The notes: generated by a model not told the origin, from the letters alone. DNA of 64,000 nucleotides from JAMHWF01 sp964371405 (GCA_964371405.1 CAYJLV010000010.1:1-64000), one strand, 5' to 3'. Shown: positions 25,855-35,003, counted from the stretch's first letter. Program-made: numbers and translations.

Positions 25855-28164
25855 ATGGCTGAACCCTCTTCTCCGGGCCAGACCGCGCCGTCTGGCGCGG
25901 AGCAGGCGCTGCGCGAGGCCGCGCGCGAGTACCACCGCAGCCCCGGGAGGGGCAAGATCGCGGTCACACCGACCAAGCCGCTGTCCAACCAGCGCGACCT
26001 GTCGCTGGCCTATTCGCCGGGCGTGGCCTACCCCTGCCTGGACATCCAGGCCGACCCCTCGCTGGCGGCCGAGTTCACCTCCCGCGGCAACCTGGTGGGC
26101 GTGGTCACCAATGGAACGGCGGTGCTGGGTCTGGGCGACATCGGCCCGCTCGCCAGCAAGCCGGTGATGGAAGGCAAGGGCTGCCTGTTCAAGAAGTTTG
26201 CCGGCATCGACGTGTTCGACATCGAGCTGGCCGAGAAGGACCCAGACAAGCTGGTCGACATCATTGCCGCCCTGGAGCCCACGCTGGGCGGCATCAACCT
26301 CGAGGACATCAAGGCGCCCGAGTGCTTCTACATCGAGAGCAAGCTGCGCGAGCGCCTGAACATCCCGGTCTTCCATGACGACCAGCACGGCACCGCGATC
26401 ATCTCGGCGGCCGCCCTGCTCAACGGACTGGAACTGGTGGGCAAGCGGATCGGCGAAGTGAAGGTGGTGGTTTCGGGCGCGGGCGCCGCTGCGATCGCGT
26501 GCATCGACCTGATGGTGAGCCTGGGGGTGTTGCAGCCCCAGATCTTTGTGTGCGACTCCAAGGGCGTGCTGTACGCGGGCCGGCCGGGCGGCTACGACCC
26601 GTCGAAGGCGCGCTACGTGCAGAACACCGACAGCCGCACGCTGGCCGACGTGATGCAGGGCGCCGACGTGTTCCTCGGCTGTTCGGCGCCCGGCGTGCTG
26701 ACGGCCGACATGGTGCGAACGATGGCGCCGCGGCCGATCATCCTGGCGCTGGCCAACCCGGAGCCGGAAATCCGGCCGGAGCTGGCCCGGGCGGCGCGGC
26801 CGGACTGCATCATGGCCACCGGCCGCTCGGACTACCCGAACCAGGTCAACAACGTCCTGTGCTTTCCCTACATCTTTCGCGGCGCACTCGACTGCGGCGC
26901 GACCCGGATCACCGAGGCCATGAAGCTGGCCTGCGTGCGCGAGATCGCCGCACTGGCCAAGGCCGACATCAGCGAGGAAGTGGCCAATGCCTATGCCGGC
27001 AAGGAACTCGCCTTCGGCCCGGACTACATCATCCCGACGCCGTTCGACTCCCGTCTGATCCTGCGCATCGCGCCGGCGGTGGCGCGCGCGGCTGCCGAAT
27101 CCGGGGTCGCCACGCGGCCGATCGAGGACCTGGATGCCTACAAGCAGAGCCTGACGCGCTTCGTCTACCAGACCGGAATGATCATGCGACCGGTGTTCGC
27201 GGCGGCCAAGGCGCTCGAGGGCCGGCGGGTGATCTATGCGGAAGGCGAGGACGAGCGGGTGCTGCGGGCGGCGCAGCTCGCCCTGGACGAGCGGCTGGCG
27301 CGGCCCATCCTGATCGGCCGGCCGGCGGTGATCGAGGCTCGCATCGCCCGCGCCGGCCTGCGCCTGAAGCTGGGGCACGACGTGGAGTGCGTCAACCCGG
27401 AGAGCGACGCGCGATTTCGCCAGTACTGGGAGGCCTACCACCGCCTGATGGGGCGCAACGGCGTCACGCCCGAGGCCGCCAAGGCGGCGGTGCGCCGCTC
27501 CAACACCCTGATCGGTGCGTTGTCGGTGCACCTGGGCGATGCCGACGCCATGCTGTGCGGCATGGTCGGGCGCTTCGATGCCCACCTGGCGCATGTGTGC
27601 GATGTCATCGGCACCGCGTCGCAGGCGCCCGGGCTGGCGACGCTGAACGCGCTGATGTTGCCGGACCGCACCCTGTTCATCGCCGACACCTACGTCAACG
27701 AGGACCCGAGCGCCGAGTTGCTGGCGAGCATCGCCCTGATGGCCGCTCAGGAGGTGCGCCGGTTCGGCCTGCCGCCCAAGGTGGCGTTCCTGTCGCACAG
27801 CAACTACGGCTCCTCCCCCCGCGGCGCGGCGCTGAAGATGCGGCGCGCGCGCGAGCTGTTCGCACAACTGGCGCCGGACATCGAATGCGACGGCGAACTG
27901 CAAGGCGACGCCGCGCTGTCCGAGCCGATCCGCCGCGAAAGCCTGATGGAGCGCGGCTCGCTGGAAGGCGAGGCCAACCTGCTGATCTGCCCCGACCTGG
28001 ACTCGGCCAACATCCTGTTTTCCGTGCTCAAGATGACCGGCGGGCACGGCATCACGGTGGGGCCGATCCTGCTGGGCGCGCGCGCCTCGGTGCATGTGCT
28101 GAATCCGTCCGCGACCGTGCGTCGGATCGTCAACATGACGGCGCTGGCGGCGATCCGGGCCTGA
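25855..28164 (+). CDS. maeB: NADP-dependent malic enzyme with phosphotransacetylase-like C-terminal domain
   Basis: Oxidatively decarboxylates malate to pyruvate with NADP+, supplying NADPH. It has 769 residues, the hybrid MaeB type. The malic enzyme part (1 to about 430) shows SLAYSPGVAYPCLDIQ, the catalytic segment PVFHDDQHGTAII and the NAD(P)-binding VVSGAGAAAIACIDL. The rest resembles phosphate acetyltransferase (TLNALMLPDRTLFIADTYVN) and is usually regulatory rather than catalytic. Start ATG at 25855 after an isolated 200-bp gap. The wording of codons looks less CG-dinucleotide-rich than nearby genes, which may hint at a different history. Confidence 0.95.
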   Translation: MAEPSSPGQTAPSGAEQALREAAREYHRSPGRGKIAVTPTKPLSNQRDLSLAYSPGVAYPCLDIQADPSLAAEFTSRGNLVGVVTNGTAVLGLGDIGPLASKPVMEGKGCLFKKFAGIDVFDIELAEKDPDKLVDIIAALEPTLGGINLEDIKAPECFYIESKLRERLNIPVFHDDQHGTAIISAAALLNGLELVGKRIGEVKVVVSGAGAAAIACIDLMVSLGVLQPQIFVCDSKGVLYAGRPGGYDPSKARYVQNTDSRTLADVMQGADVFLGCSAPGVLTADMVRTMAPRPIILALANPEPEIRPELARAARPDCIMATGRSDYPNQVNNVLCFPYIFRGALDCGATRITEAMKLACVREIAALAKADISEEVANAYAGKELAFGPDYIIPTPFDSRLILRIAPAVARAAAESGVATRPIEDLDAYKQSLTRFVYQTGMIMRPVFAAAKALEGRRVIYAEGEDERVLRAAQLALDERLARPILIGRPAVIEARIARAGLRLKLGHDVECVNPESDARFRQYWEAYHRLMGRNGVTPEAAKAAVRRSNTLIGALSVHLGDADAMLCGMVGRFDAHLAHVCDVIGTASQAPGLATLNALMLPDRTLFIADTYVNEDPSAELLASIALMAAQEVRRFGLPPKVAFLSHSNYGSSPRGAALKMRRARELFAQLAPDIECDGELQGDAALSEPIRRESLMERGSLEGEANLLICPDLDSANILFSVLKMTGGHGITVGPILLGARASVHVLNPSATVRRIVNMTALAAIRA

Positions 28165-28169
28165 GCGCG

Positions 28170-28252
28170 ATCAGGGGCGAAAGCCCGGCGTCGACCAGCG
28201 TGCCCAGGTAAAGGTGCGCATCGAGAACGGCAACTGGAAACTTCAGCCCTGA
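28170..28252 (+). pseudogene. 3' relic of a periplasmic solute-binding protein gene
   Basis: In one frame the sequence reads GRKPGVDQRAQVKVRIENG then NWKLQP and a stop. This resembles the C-terminus of Liv-type (Peripla_BP_6) receptors, where an 'xGxDxRAxVxVxxxxGxWxL' tail is common. No start or upstream body exists; the fragment begins right after maeB and its end overlaps the Rieske gene's last codons. A chance resemblance is possible given the short length. Confidence 0.4.
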
Positions 28253-29334
28253 GGTGACAGTGCGCGCCGCTTCAGCCAGCGGCGCATCGCCAGCGACGGA
28301 CCGTCGGCGCGGAACGAGATTTCCGCAGCCGTGCCCGGTGGGTAGTTCTCCAGGTTGCGCTCGATGGCCTCCAGGCCGTCGATGTCTTCCTGGAACGCCG
28401 CCAGCAGCTGCTGGTGCATGAAGGCGGTGATCTCGCTGTCCTCCAGGCCGAAGTTGCGGCCGTGGTGGATGAAGTAGTGGGTGCTGGTGGCCGACTCCGG
28501 CGTGACGATGTGCGCCGTGCGGATCGCCCGTGAGGGCTGCTCCTCGGCCGGCCGGTCGCAGGCATGGAAGCGCACGTGCACCTCATGCAGCGCGGGGGAG
28601 ATGAAGGTCGAGCTGGCGATGCGCGCCGCATCCTGGCCCTCGAGGCCGGTCGGCTTGGCCCAGATCGGCGGCAGCCGCGTCGGCACCACGCTGCGCGTCA
28701 GCGCGAAGTGGCCCTTCTCGGCATCGATCGTGCTGTCGTAGGGCGCGCTTGCGTAGTCGGGCGTGCCGAAGGTCTTCGCGTGCAGGAAGCTCAGGTGCGT
28801 CAGGTCGAGCAGGTTCTCGTGCAGACGCACATAGCTGGCGCGCATGTGCAGGCGCTGGCGCGAGGAGGCCCAGCCGGCATCGTCGTCGATCCAGGCCGGA
28901 TGCGGGGCCGTGCGCGAGGGCGCCGCACGGCTCATCCAGATCCAGACCAGCGGACCATGCTGCTCGGCGACGAAGGCACGCACGCGCGCCCCCGGTGGAA
29001 TCATCGCCTGCGAGGGCACGCCGCTGCACACACCATCGCAGCCGAAGCGTGCGCCGTGGTAGCCGCAGACCAGCGTGTCGTCCTCGACGCTGCCCAGCGA
29101 CAGCGGCATCGAGCGGTGCGCGCAGCGGTCTTCCAGCGCGGCGACGCCGCCGTCCGTCCTGCGCAGCAGCACGAGCGGAATGCCGAGCAGCTTGCGCGCC
29201 AGCGGCGTGCGGGTCACCTCGTCGGCGAAGGCGGCGACGTACCACTCGTCGTGAACGAAGGGCGTGCGCTCGTCGGCGAGTTCGCTTTGGAAGCGCAGCG
29301 CGGCTTCGTGGGCGCGGTCGGTGGTGCGGTCCAT
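28243..29334 (-). CDS. Rieske non-haem iron oxygenase, catalytic subunit
   Basis: 363-residue oxygenase subunit of the vanillate/dicamba demethylase-like class. The Rieske cluster ligands are Cys71, His73, Cys90 and His93 (CAHRSMPL, then CGYHGARF). The mononuclear iron site is visible in HENLLDLTHLSFLHAKTFG with His180 and His185 and an Asp at 177. The start ATG at 29334 gives MDRTTDRAHE. The ferredoxin/reductase partner that such enzymes need is not adjacent. It is divergent from a LuxR-type regulator across 89 bp, which likely controls it. The substrate is unknown; an aromatic ether or acid is plausible. Confidence 0.88.
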   Translation of the reverse strand: MDRTTDRAHEAALRFQSELADERTPFVHDEWYVAAFADEVTRTPLARKLLGIPLVLLRRTDGGVAALEDRCAHRSMPLSLGSVEDDTLVCGYHGARFGCDGVCSGVPSQAMIPPGARVRAFVAEQHGPLVWIWMSRAAPSRTAPHPAWIDDDAGWASSRQRLHMRASYVRLHENLLDLTHLSFLHAKTFGTPDYASAPYDSTIDAEKGHFALTRSVVPTRLPPIWAKPTGLEGQDAARIASSTFISPALHEVHVRFHACDRPAEEQPSRAIRTAHIVTPESATSTHYFIHHGRNFGLEDSEITAFMHQQLLAAFQEDIDGLEAIERNLENYPPGTAAEISFRADGPSLAMRRWLKRRALSPQG

Positions 29335-29423
29335 GGTCGTGAGTCCGGAATCTCCAGGAACCGCGATCGTGCACACAGTCGGTGGCTGCGTCTGTCCTCC
29401 GGCTGGCGGACAATGCCGGCCCG

Positions 29424-30236
29424 ATGAAGCGCCACGATGAAGCTGCCGACGCCGGCGCGCTCGCACAGGTCGTCGATCGCCTCGGCGAGGACGGCTTCGG
29501 CCCCTCGCTGCTGGCCTGGCTGGCGCCGGCACTGCGTGCGGCGCATGCCACCGCGTTCCGCTTCGATGCCGGTTTGCAGGCGCGTGTCGTGCTGACGGCC
29601 AGCGCGGGCGGCGGCGGCGTGGCGCTGCAGTCGGCGCGTGTCTATGCGGGCAGCGGGCTCTACCGGCGCGACCAGTTGCTCGGCGCGGTGCGCCGGCACA
29701 CCGAGGCGAGCGACGACGCGCCGGCGATCGTGCGGCTGCGCCGCGAGGACATCGACGACCCGGCCTATGGCGAGCAACTTTGGGACCGCTTCGGCCTGGT
29801 CGAACGCCTGTCCGCGCTGTCGCTGCTGGACGGCCATTGGACCGCGTTCAACCTCTACCGCGATCGTGCTGCCGGCGCCTTCGCCGCGCGTGAGCTCAAG
29901 CGCTTCGTGGCACTGGCGCCGCTGCTGCTGGCGCTGCTGCGCCGCCACCTCGCCACGCTGCAGCCGTCGGCCCAGGCCGGCCCGGCAGGACGGGTCGGAC
30001 CGGAGGCCGCGGCGGCGCTGCTGCTGCGCCTGCCGGTGCGGCTGAGTACCCGTGAACGCGAGGTCTGCGCGCTGACGCTGGCCGGCCACACGCGCGAAGG
30101 CATAGGCCTGGCGCTCGGCATCGCGGCCAGCAGCGTCGCGACGCTGCGCCGGCGCGCCTACCGCAAGCTGCAGATCCACGGCGCGGGAGAGTTGTTCGCG
30201 CTGTGCCTGCCGCATGGGCGCGGCGTCGGGGCGTGA
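29424..30236 (+). CDS. LuxR-type transcriptional regulator
   Basis: About 270 residues. The C-terminal GerE/LuxR helix-turn-helix is visible at roughly residues 203-262 (LSTREREVCALTLAGHTREG continuing to SSVATLRRRAYRKLQI). The N-terminal 190 residues have no recognisable receiver or autoinducer-binding motif. The ATG at 29424 is used; a GTG at 29382 is possible. It is divergent from the Rieske oxygenase gene and is its probable regulator by position. Confidence 0.82.
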   Translation: MKRHDEAADAGALAQVVDRLGEDGFGPSLLAWLAPALRAAHATAFRFDAGLQARVVLTASAGGGGVALQSARVYAGSGLYRRDQLLGAVRRHTEASDDAPAIVRLRREDIDDPAYGEQLWDRFGLVERLSALSLLDGHWTAFNLYRDRAAGAFAARELKRFVALAPLLLALLRRHLATLQPSAQAGPAGRVGPEAAAALLLRLPVRLSTREREVCALTLAGHTREGIGLALGIAASSVATLRRRAYRKLQIHGAGELFALCLPHGRGVGA

Positions 30237-30482
30237 GGCCTCGGCCGCCACCTGCTTCATGGCGCGCCAGCTGCCATCCCGGGCCGGCAGCAGGAAGCGG
30301 GCACGTCCGTCGCAGCCGAATCGGTCGCTCGCCGTGTAGCGCAGCACGCCTTGCGACGCCACGACCTCGCCCATGGTCTCCAGCGCCTGCTTGTTCGCCA
30401 GGCTGAACTCGCGCGTTCCCGGTTCCCCGACTTCAGCGCGATCGGGATGGCCTTGTCGAGCAGCAGTTTGGCGCCTCAGATG
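30237..30482 (-). pseudogene. Truncated and frameshifted periplasmic solute-binding protein relic
   Basis: Two overlapping minus-strand frames together resemble the C-terminus of a Liv-type receptor: AKLLLDKAIPIALKSG in one, then PGTREFSLANKQALETMGEV and YTASDRFGCDGRARF with DGSWRAM in the next. A frame change is needed near 30410-30425. An in-frame stop precedes the first part, and no natural stop follows before the LuxR gene. It is therefore cut at both ends and cannot be functional. Confidence 0.6.
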
Positions 30483-30587
30483 TTGGTGGGGGGTGACCAA
30501 GGTCAGCTAAAGTGCCACCAGCCTATGCAGCCAGTGGCTCAACAGATGAGCCAAGCGGAATACCGTTGCCAATCAGGAGGCAGCTTG

Positions 30588-32021
30588 ATGGATGGAAGAA
30601 GTCTGCACTTGATCGCACGAGCGCCATGGCTTCTGGCTCTAGCCATCGGCTGCATGCTCTTTGCAACGAGCGTTGCGGCGCAAGAGATCGTCTACATCAA
30701 ACGTTCCGAGTTGTGGGCGTTTGAACTGGGGCAACAGGTCAAACAGGGGGCGCAGTCAGTCAACGACTTCAACGCGCACATGGCCCAGCGCGCGGCTGAC
30801 CATCAGCGCCTCGCGGACATGAAGAAGCGCATCGGCGCATGCGGCGGTTGCGCCGATCGGGAGCGCCTCCTCAAGGAAGCCAACGAACTGGAGGCCCGCC
30901 TGACGTTCTTCGACCGCATGCTGTGCGGCGCGTTCGAAGTCACGCGCAGCCTGGGTCCGTCGGCGGGGGTGGTGTCCAGGCTGCTGGGCGTCGACGCGAT
31001 CTGCAACGGCTTGAAACTGCCGCTGGAGCCCGACCAAGCGTTCATCGCGGCACAGCGCCGACGCATCGAGGCCGGCGACCTGGACGGGTACGCCCAGATC
31101 GGCATGCACTACCTCGAAGGGCTGCGTGCCCCGACCAACTACTGGTCGGACCGCGCCAACGCTGGATGCCCGTTCCTGTACCGCGGCTCGCAACTGGGCA
31201 ATCCGGCGTCGCTGCACCAGTACTTGAGCGTCTGCATGCAGGTGGAGCGCAGTTCGGAAGAGGAACGAAAGGAAGGTCTTGCGATCCTACAGCGCTGCGC
31301 CTCGCGTGAGGTGCCCGGATGCCTGTACACGCTGGCCTACATGCACTCGGATATCGGCAACAAATTTATGAACGCGACGTTCAGGCCCAACAACCCCGAG
31401 GCATTGCGTCTCTGGGAGCTGGCTGCGAGCAAAGGAGACGCGCGAAGCGCCGACGAAGCGAGGCGCTTGCGCAACCGCATGCAGGGCCTCTTCGAACAGC
31501 CACCGCCCCCCCCAGCGTCGAAGCCGCTCCCACCGACGCCGTTGCGCACGGGTACCTACCGGGTGTTCGCGGGCGGCATTTACGACGGCGTTTGCATCGT
31601 GACCTCGCTGGGCGACGATCGCTATGCGTTCGAGTGGCGCCTGCAATCGCGCAACAGCCGGATTCCGGCGCCGCCGGACCGCAGGCTCGAGTCGCAAGTG
31701 CAGGGTCAAACCATCACTTTCGATGTCGATGGCCAGTTCCGCACCTACAACGTGATGGTCAACACGGGCAACGCATTCATGCTGATGTACACAGGCCAAC
31801 CCCGTGGTGAGAAGCTGACCTGGGAAAGCGCCGCGTCCGCCCCTGGACTGACGATCGCCCCGAATGACGCGCGGGCCATTGCCGCACCTGCGGACCCCCG
31901 CTGCCATCGTTCGTTCGAGTCCTTGCAGACCCTGCGCGAGCGCGCCCAAAACGACCCTCGCTATGCACAGCGCTTGACCCGGGCGGAGCAGCAATACGAG
32001 GCCAGCTGCGGGACACGGTAG
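30588..32021 (+). CDS. Exported Sel1-like repeat protein of unknown function
   Basis: 477 residues. A signal peptide is evident (hydrophobic run about 12-29, cleavage near SVAAQEI). The middle holds tetratricopeptide/Sel1-like pieces: GDLDGYAQIGMHYLEG near 165 and EALRLWELAASKGDARSADE near 280. A Pro-rich linker (about 305-318) leads to a C-terminal beta-rich domain starting GTYRVFAGGIYDG. Cysteines are frequent. The start ATG at 30588 has an AGGAGG site about 8 nt upstream. Flanked by gene relics on both sides, it looks like accessory DNA. No catalytic motif was recognised. Confidence 0.7.
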   Translation: MDGRSLHLIARAPWLLALAIGCMLFATSVAAQEIVYIKRSELWAFELGQQVKQGAQSVNDFNAHMAQRAADHQRLADMKKRIGACGGCADRERLLKEANELEARLTFFDRMLCGAFEVTRSLGPSAGVVSRLLGVDAICNGLKLPLEPDQAFIAAQRRRIEAGDLDGYAQIGMHYLEGLRAPTNYWSDRANAGCPFLYRGSQLGNPASLHQYLSVCMQVERSSEEERKEGLAILQRCASREVPGCLYTLAYMHSDIGNKFMNATFRPNNPEALRLWELAASKGDARSADEARRLRNRMQGLFEQPPPPPASKPLPPTPLRTGTYRVFAGGIYDGVCIVTSLGDDRYAFEWRLQSRNSRIPAPPDRRLESQVQGQTITFDVDGQFRTYNVMVNTGNAFMLMYTGQPRGEKLTWESAASAPGLTIAPNDARAIAAPADPRCHRSFESLQTLRERAQNDPRYAQRLTRAEQQYEASCGTR

Positions 32022-32069
32022 GGGGCCGGTCCGTTGCGCTGCTAGCGGCGTTCGCCGCGTTTGCGGGCT

Positions 32070-32159
32070 TCATGCGCATCGCGCACGGACTACTGTCATC
32101 GCAATCAGCTGCCGTTGCGCCATCCACAGGTTCGACAGCGCGAACAGCGTGACCACGTG
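32070..32159 (-). mobile_element. IS5-type transposase C-terminal relic
   Basis: One minus-strand frame reads HVVTLFALSNLWMAQRQL, then IAMTVVRARCA and a stop. The 'TLFALSNLWMxRRxL' ending is characteristic of IS5-family transposases. Only about 30 codons remain and they join directly, in another frame, to a second transposase-like fragment. Confidence 0.55.
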
Positions 32160-32283
32160 TGCCGTGTTTCAGGCATTGCTCGAGGTCGAGCTCGAACACC
32201 CGCTTGAGCAGCCGGGCCCAACTCAGCCGCACTGGCCGGTGGTACGTGCAGTTCGCCTCGCACTCTGCGAGCTTGCCAATCAA
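32160..32283 (-). mobile_element. IS91-type transposase C-terminal relic
   Basis: The minus-strand frame reads YHRPVRLSWARLLKRVFELD followed by LEQCLKHG. This resembles the 'WARLLxRVFxxDxxxCPxCG' zinc-finger region near the C-terminus of IS91-family transposases, with the cysteine pair damaged. It abuts the end of the M16 peptidase gene, whose stop codon lies inside this stretch. Confidence 0.5.
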
Positions 32284-35003
32284 GGCGACTTGAAATCGCC
32301 CGCAAACCCGCTCACGAACTGCGCCGGCTTCAGGTGCCGCCGCAGCGCCGCGTTCACGTCGGCGAGCGACGCCGCAGCGATCGCATCATCGACACGCTTC
32401 GAGACGAGGAAGTCGCGTCCGAGGTGCAGGTTGTGCGCCAGCAGCGAGGCGAGCACGGCGTCCTGCGAGCGCGAGAGCCGGCGCGCCGCGAGCAGGCCCT
32501 GGCGCGCCTCGTCGAGCTCGCGCTGCGTGAAGCCGTCCTTCAGCGCGCGCGCCGCTTCTTCGTTGAAGGCGCGCTCGACGCGCTCGCGGTTCTGCGGTGC
32601 GAAGATGGCCGACGCCTCCCAGGTCGATGCCGGCTCGTGCGAGTTCCAGTCGATGCCGGCGCCGACGTCGTAAGACAGCCCCTCCTGCTCGCGCACGCGC
32701 CGCCACAACCGCGAGTTGCCGCCCTGGCCGAAGATGCGGTTGGCCAGCAGCAGCAGCGGGTAGTCGGCATCGCCGTCGGCGACGGCGACCGGCTGGCGCA
32801 CCTGCATCGTCGCGTTCTGCTTGTCGGGCGTGGCAATCACGATGCGTTGCGGCGGCCGCGGCACCAACGGCGTCGGCACGCGCGCATAGGGCTGCTGCGA
32901 GCGCCAGTCGCCGAACGCGGCGTCGAGCGCGCGGCGCACCGCGTCGGCGTCCATGTCGCCGCTGGCGCCGAACTCGGCGTGCGACGCGCCATAGAAGCGC
33001 GCGTGGAACTCGCGCAGCTGCGCCGCCGTGACGGCGCGCACGTCAGCTTCCATTTCGTCGAAGCTGCGCGCGTGGCGCACGTCGCCGCGCGGGTACGGGT
33101 CGCCATGGCGCGCGATCGCATTGGCGATCAGGCTCTCGGGCTCTTTGCGCTGCGCCTCGATCGCGGCCAGCATCTGGCGGCGCAGCTCTTCCAGCGCGTC
33201 GTCGGGGAACGCGGCCTCGCGCAGCACCTCGCCGACGAGCGCGATCACCGCCGGCAGCCGATCGCGCAGCGTCGTGATCGACACCATGGCGCTCGACGCC
33301 GTGCCGCTGAAGCGCACGCCGGCCTGCAGCGCATCGAAGCGGTCCTGGATCTGCTGGCGCGTCAGCTTCGCCGTGCCGCGGTCGAGCAGCGCGGCGACGA
33401 CCTCGGCCACCTGGCCGCGGCCGGCCAGGCTGCGCTCGTCGCCGAAGTGCAGCGTCAGCCGCGCCTGCACCGCCTGGCCGCGCGTGCCCTTGGGCAGCAG
33501 CGCGAGCTTCATGCCGCTGGGCAGCGCGGAACGCTGCACGCGCGCCTCGATGTTGGCGGGCGTGGGCTCGAACGCCTCGGCCTGCGCCGAGGCTGCGTCG
33601 CCCTGGTAGCCGCGCAGCATCGCCGCCGCGTCGACGCGCTCGGGCGCCGGCGCGCGCAGCGGCTGCTCGGTCGGCAGGTAGGTGCCGAGCACCCGGTTGG
33701 CGGCGACGAAATACTGCGTCGCCGCGCGCTGCACCTGGGCCAGCTCGAGCGCGCGCATGCGGTCGCGCTGCAGGAAGAACAGCCGCCAGTCGCCCTGCGC
33801 GATGCTGTCGGACAGCGCGACGCCGACCTGTTCCGTGTTGGTGAAGCGCCGGTTCCACTCGTTGAGCCACTGCGCCTTGGCGCGCGCCAGCTCGTCGGCC
33901 GTGATCGGCTCCGCGCCGAGCGATTCGATCGCCGCGACCAGCGCGTCACGCGCCGCATCGACGTCCTGACCCGGCGCGAGCTGCGCGCCGAACAGCGCGG
34001 CGCCCGGGTCGGCGAGATCCCAGGCCCAGCCCCAGATCGACGCCGCGCGCTGCGTCTGCACGAGCTGCCGGTGCAGGCGCCCCGACGGCGTGTCGGCGAG
34101 GACCTGCGCCGCCGCCTCGATCGCCGCGAAGTCGGGGTGCGCCGCGGCCGGCACGTGGTAGGCCGCCAGCAGCAGCGGCACGCCGCCGCTGCGCCGCACC
34201 GTGTAGCTGCGCTCGCCGTCCTGCGCCGGGTCGAGCGTGTAGAGCCGCGGCAGCGCGCGCTTCGGCTTGGCGATCGCGCCGAACGAGTCACGCACCCAGC
34301 CGAGCACGCGAGCCGTGTCGAAGCGGCCGGCGACGATCAGCGTCGCGTTGTCGGGCTGGTACCAGGTGCGGTAGAACGCCTGCAGCCGCGCGATTTCGAC
34401 GTTCTCGACGTCGGAGCGCGCGCCGATCGTCGGCTTGCCGTAGTTGTGCCACTGGAACAGCGCCGCCATCGCGCGCTGCCACATCACGCGCTGCGGGTCG
34501 TTCTCGCCGCGCTCCATCTCGTTGCGCACGACGGTCATCTCGCTGTCGAGATCCTTCTTCGCGATGTGGCTGTTGACCATCGCGTCGGCCTGCCAGCCGA
34601 GGTACCACTTCAGGTTGTCGTCGTTGGCGGCGAAGCTGGCGAAGTAGTTGGTGCGGTCGAAGCTCGTCGTGCCGTTGGCCCGCAGGCCGCGCTTGGTGAA
34701 CTCGGCCCACACCTGCGGATGCTTCGGCGAGCCCTTGAACAGCAGGTGCTCGAGCAGGTGCGCCATGCCCGTCTCGCCGTAGCTCTCGTGGCGCGAGCCG
34801 ACGCGGTAGGTCAGGTTGACCGTCGTCGTCGGCTTGGCGCTGTCGGGGACGAGCAGCAGCTGCAGGCCGTTGCCGAGGCGATACTCCGTGATGCCTTCAA
34901 CCGTCTGCACCCGCTGCAGCGGCGGCGGCTCGGTACGCGCTCCTGCCGCAGCGGCGCCGAGCAGCAACGCCGCGATGCAGACCAGCGCGAGCAGCCGCTT
35001 CAC
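32280..35003 (-). CDS. M16 family zinc metallopeptidase (pitrilysin/insulinase-like), exported
   Basis: 907 residues, the size of a tandem M16 protein with an active and an inactive half. A signal peptide spans about residues 1-22 (RLLALVCIAALLLGAAAAGA). The inverted zinc motif HLLEH gives His82, Glu85 and His86, and Glu162 in VVRNEMERG is the third ligand at the usual 76-residue spacing. The second half (from about 480) has the fold but no HxxEH. The start is a GTG at 35003 whose codon overlaps the ppa stop (GTGA), so it is coupled to ppa. The substrate is unknown; periplasmic peptide turnover is likely. Confidence 0.92.
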   Translation of the reverse strand: MKRLLALVCIAALLLGAAAAGARTEPPPLQRVQTVEGITEYRLGNGLQLLLVPDSAKPTTTVNLTYRVGSRHESYGETGMAHLLEHLLFKGSPKHPQVWAEFTKRGLRANGTTSFDRTNYFASFAANDDNLKWYLGWQADAMVNSHIAKKDLDSEMTVVRNEMERGENDPQRVMWQRAMAALFQWHNYGKPTIGARSDVENVEIARLQAFYRTWYQPDNATLIVAGRFDTARVLGWVRDSFGAIAKPKRALPRLYTLDPAQDGERSYTVRRSGGVPLLLAAYHVPAAAHPDFAAIEAAAQVLADTPSGRLHRQLVQTQRAASIWGWAWDLADPGAALFGAQLAPGQDVDAARDALVAAIESLGAEPITADELARAKAQWLNEWNRRFTNTEQVGVALSDSIAQGDWRLFFLQRDRMRALELAQVQRAATQYFVAANRVLGTYLPTEQPLRAPAPERVDAAAMLRGYQGDAASAQAEAFEPTPANIEARVQRSALPSGMKLALLPKGTRGQAVQARLTLHFGDERSLAGRGQVAEVVAALLDRGTAKLTRQQIQDRFDALQAGVRFSGTASSAMVSITTLRDRLPAVIALVGEVLREAAFPDDALEELRRQMLAAIEAQRKEPESLIANAIARHGDPYPRGDVRHARSFDEMEADVRAVTAAQLREFHARFYGASHAEFGASGDMDADAVRRALDAAFGDWRSQQPYARVPTPLVPRPPQRIVIATPDKQNATMQVRQPVAVADGDADYPLLLLANRIFGQGGNSRLWRRVREQEGLSYDVGAGIDWNSHEPASTWEASAIFAPQNRERVERAFNEEAARALKDGFTQRELDEARQGLLAARRLSRSQDAVLASLLAHNLHLGRDFLVSKRVDDAIAAASLADVNAALRRHLKPAQFVSGFAGDFKSP

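Noticed and set aside
25831..28095. Minus-strand open frame of 754 codons
   Set aside because: Antisense to maeB; composition is that of a shadow frame.
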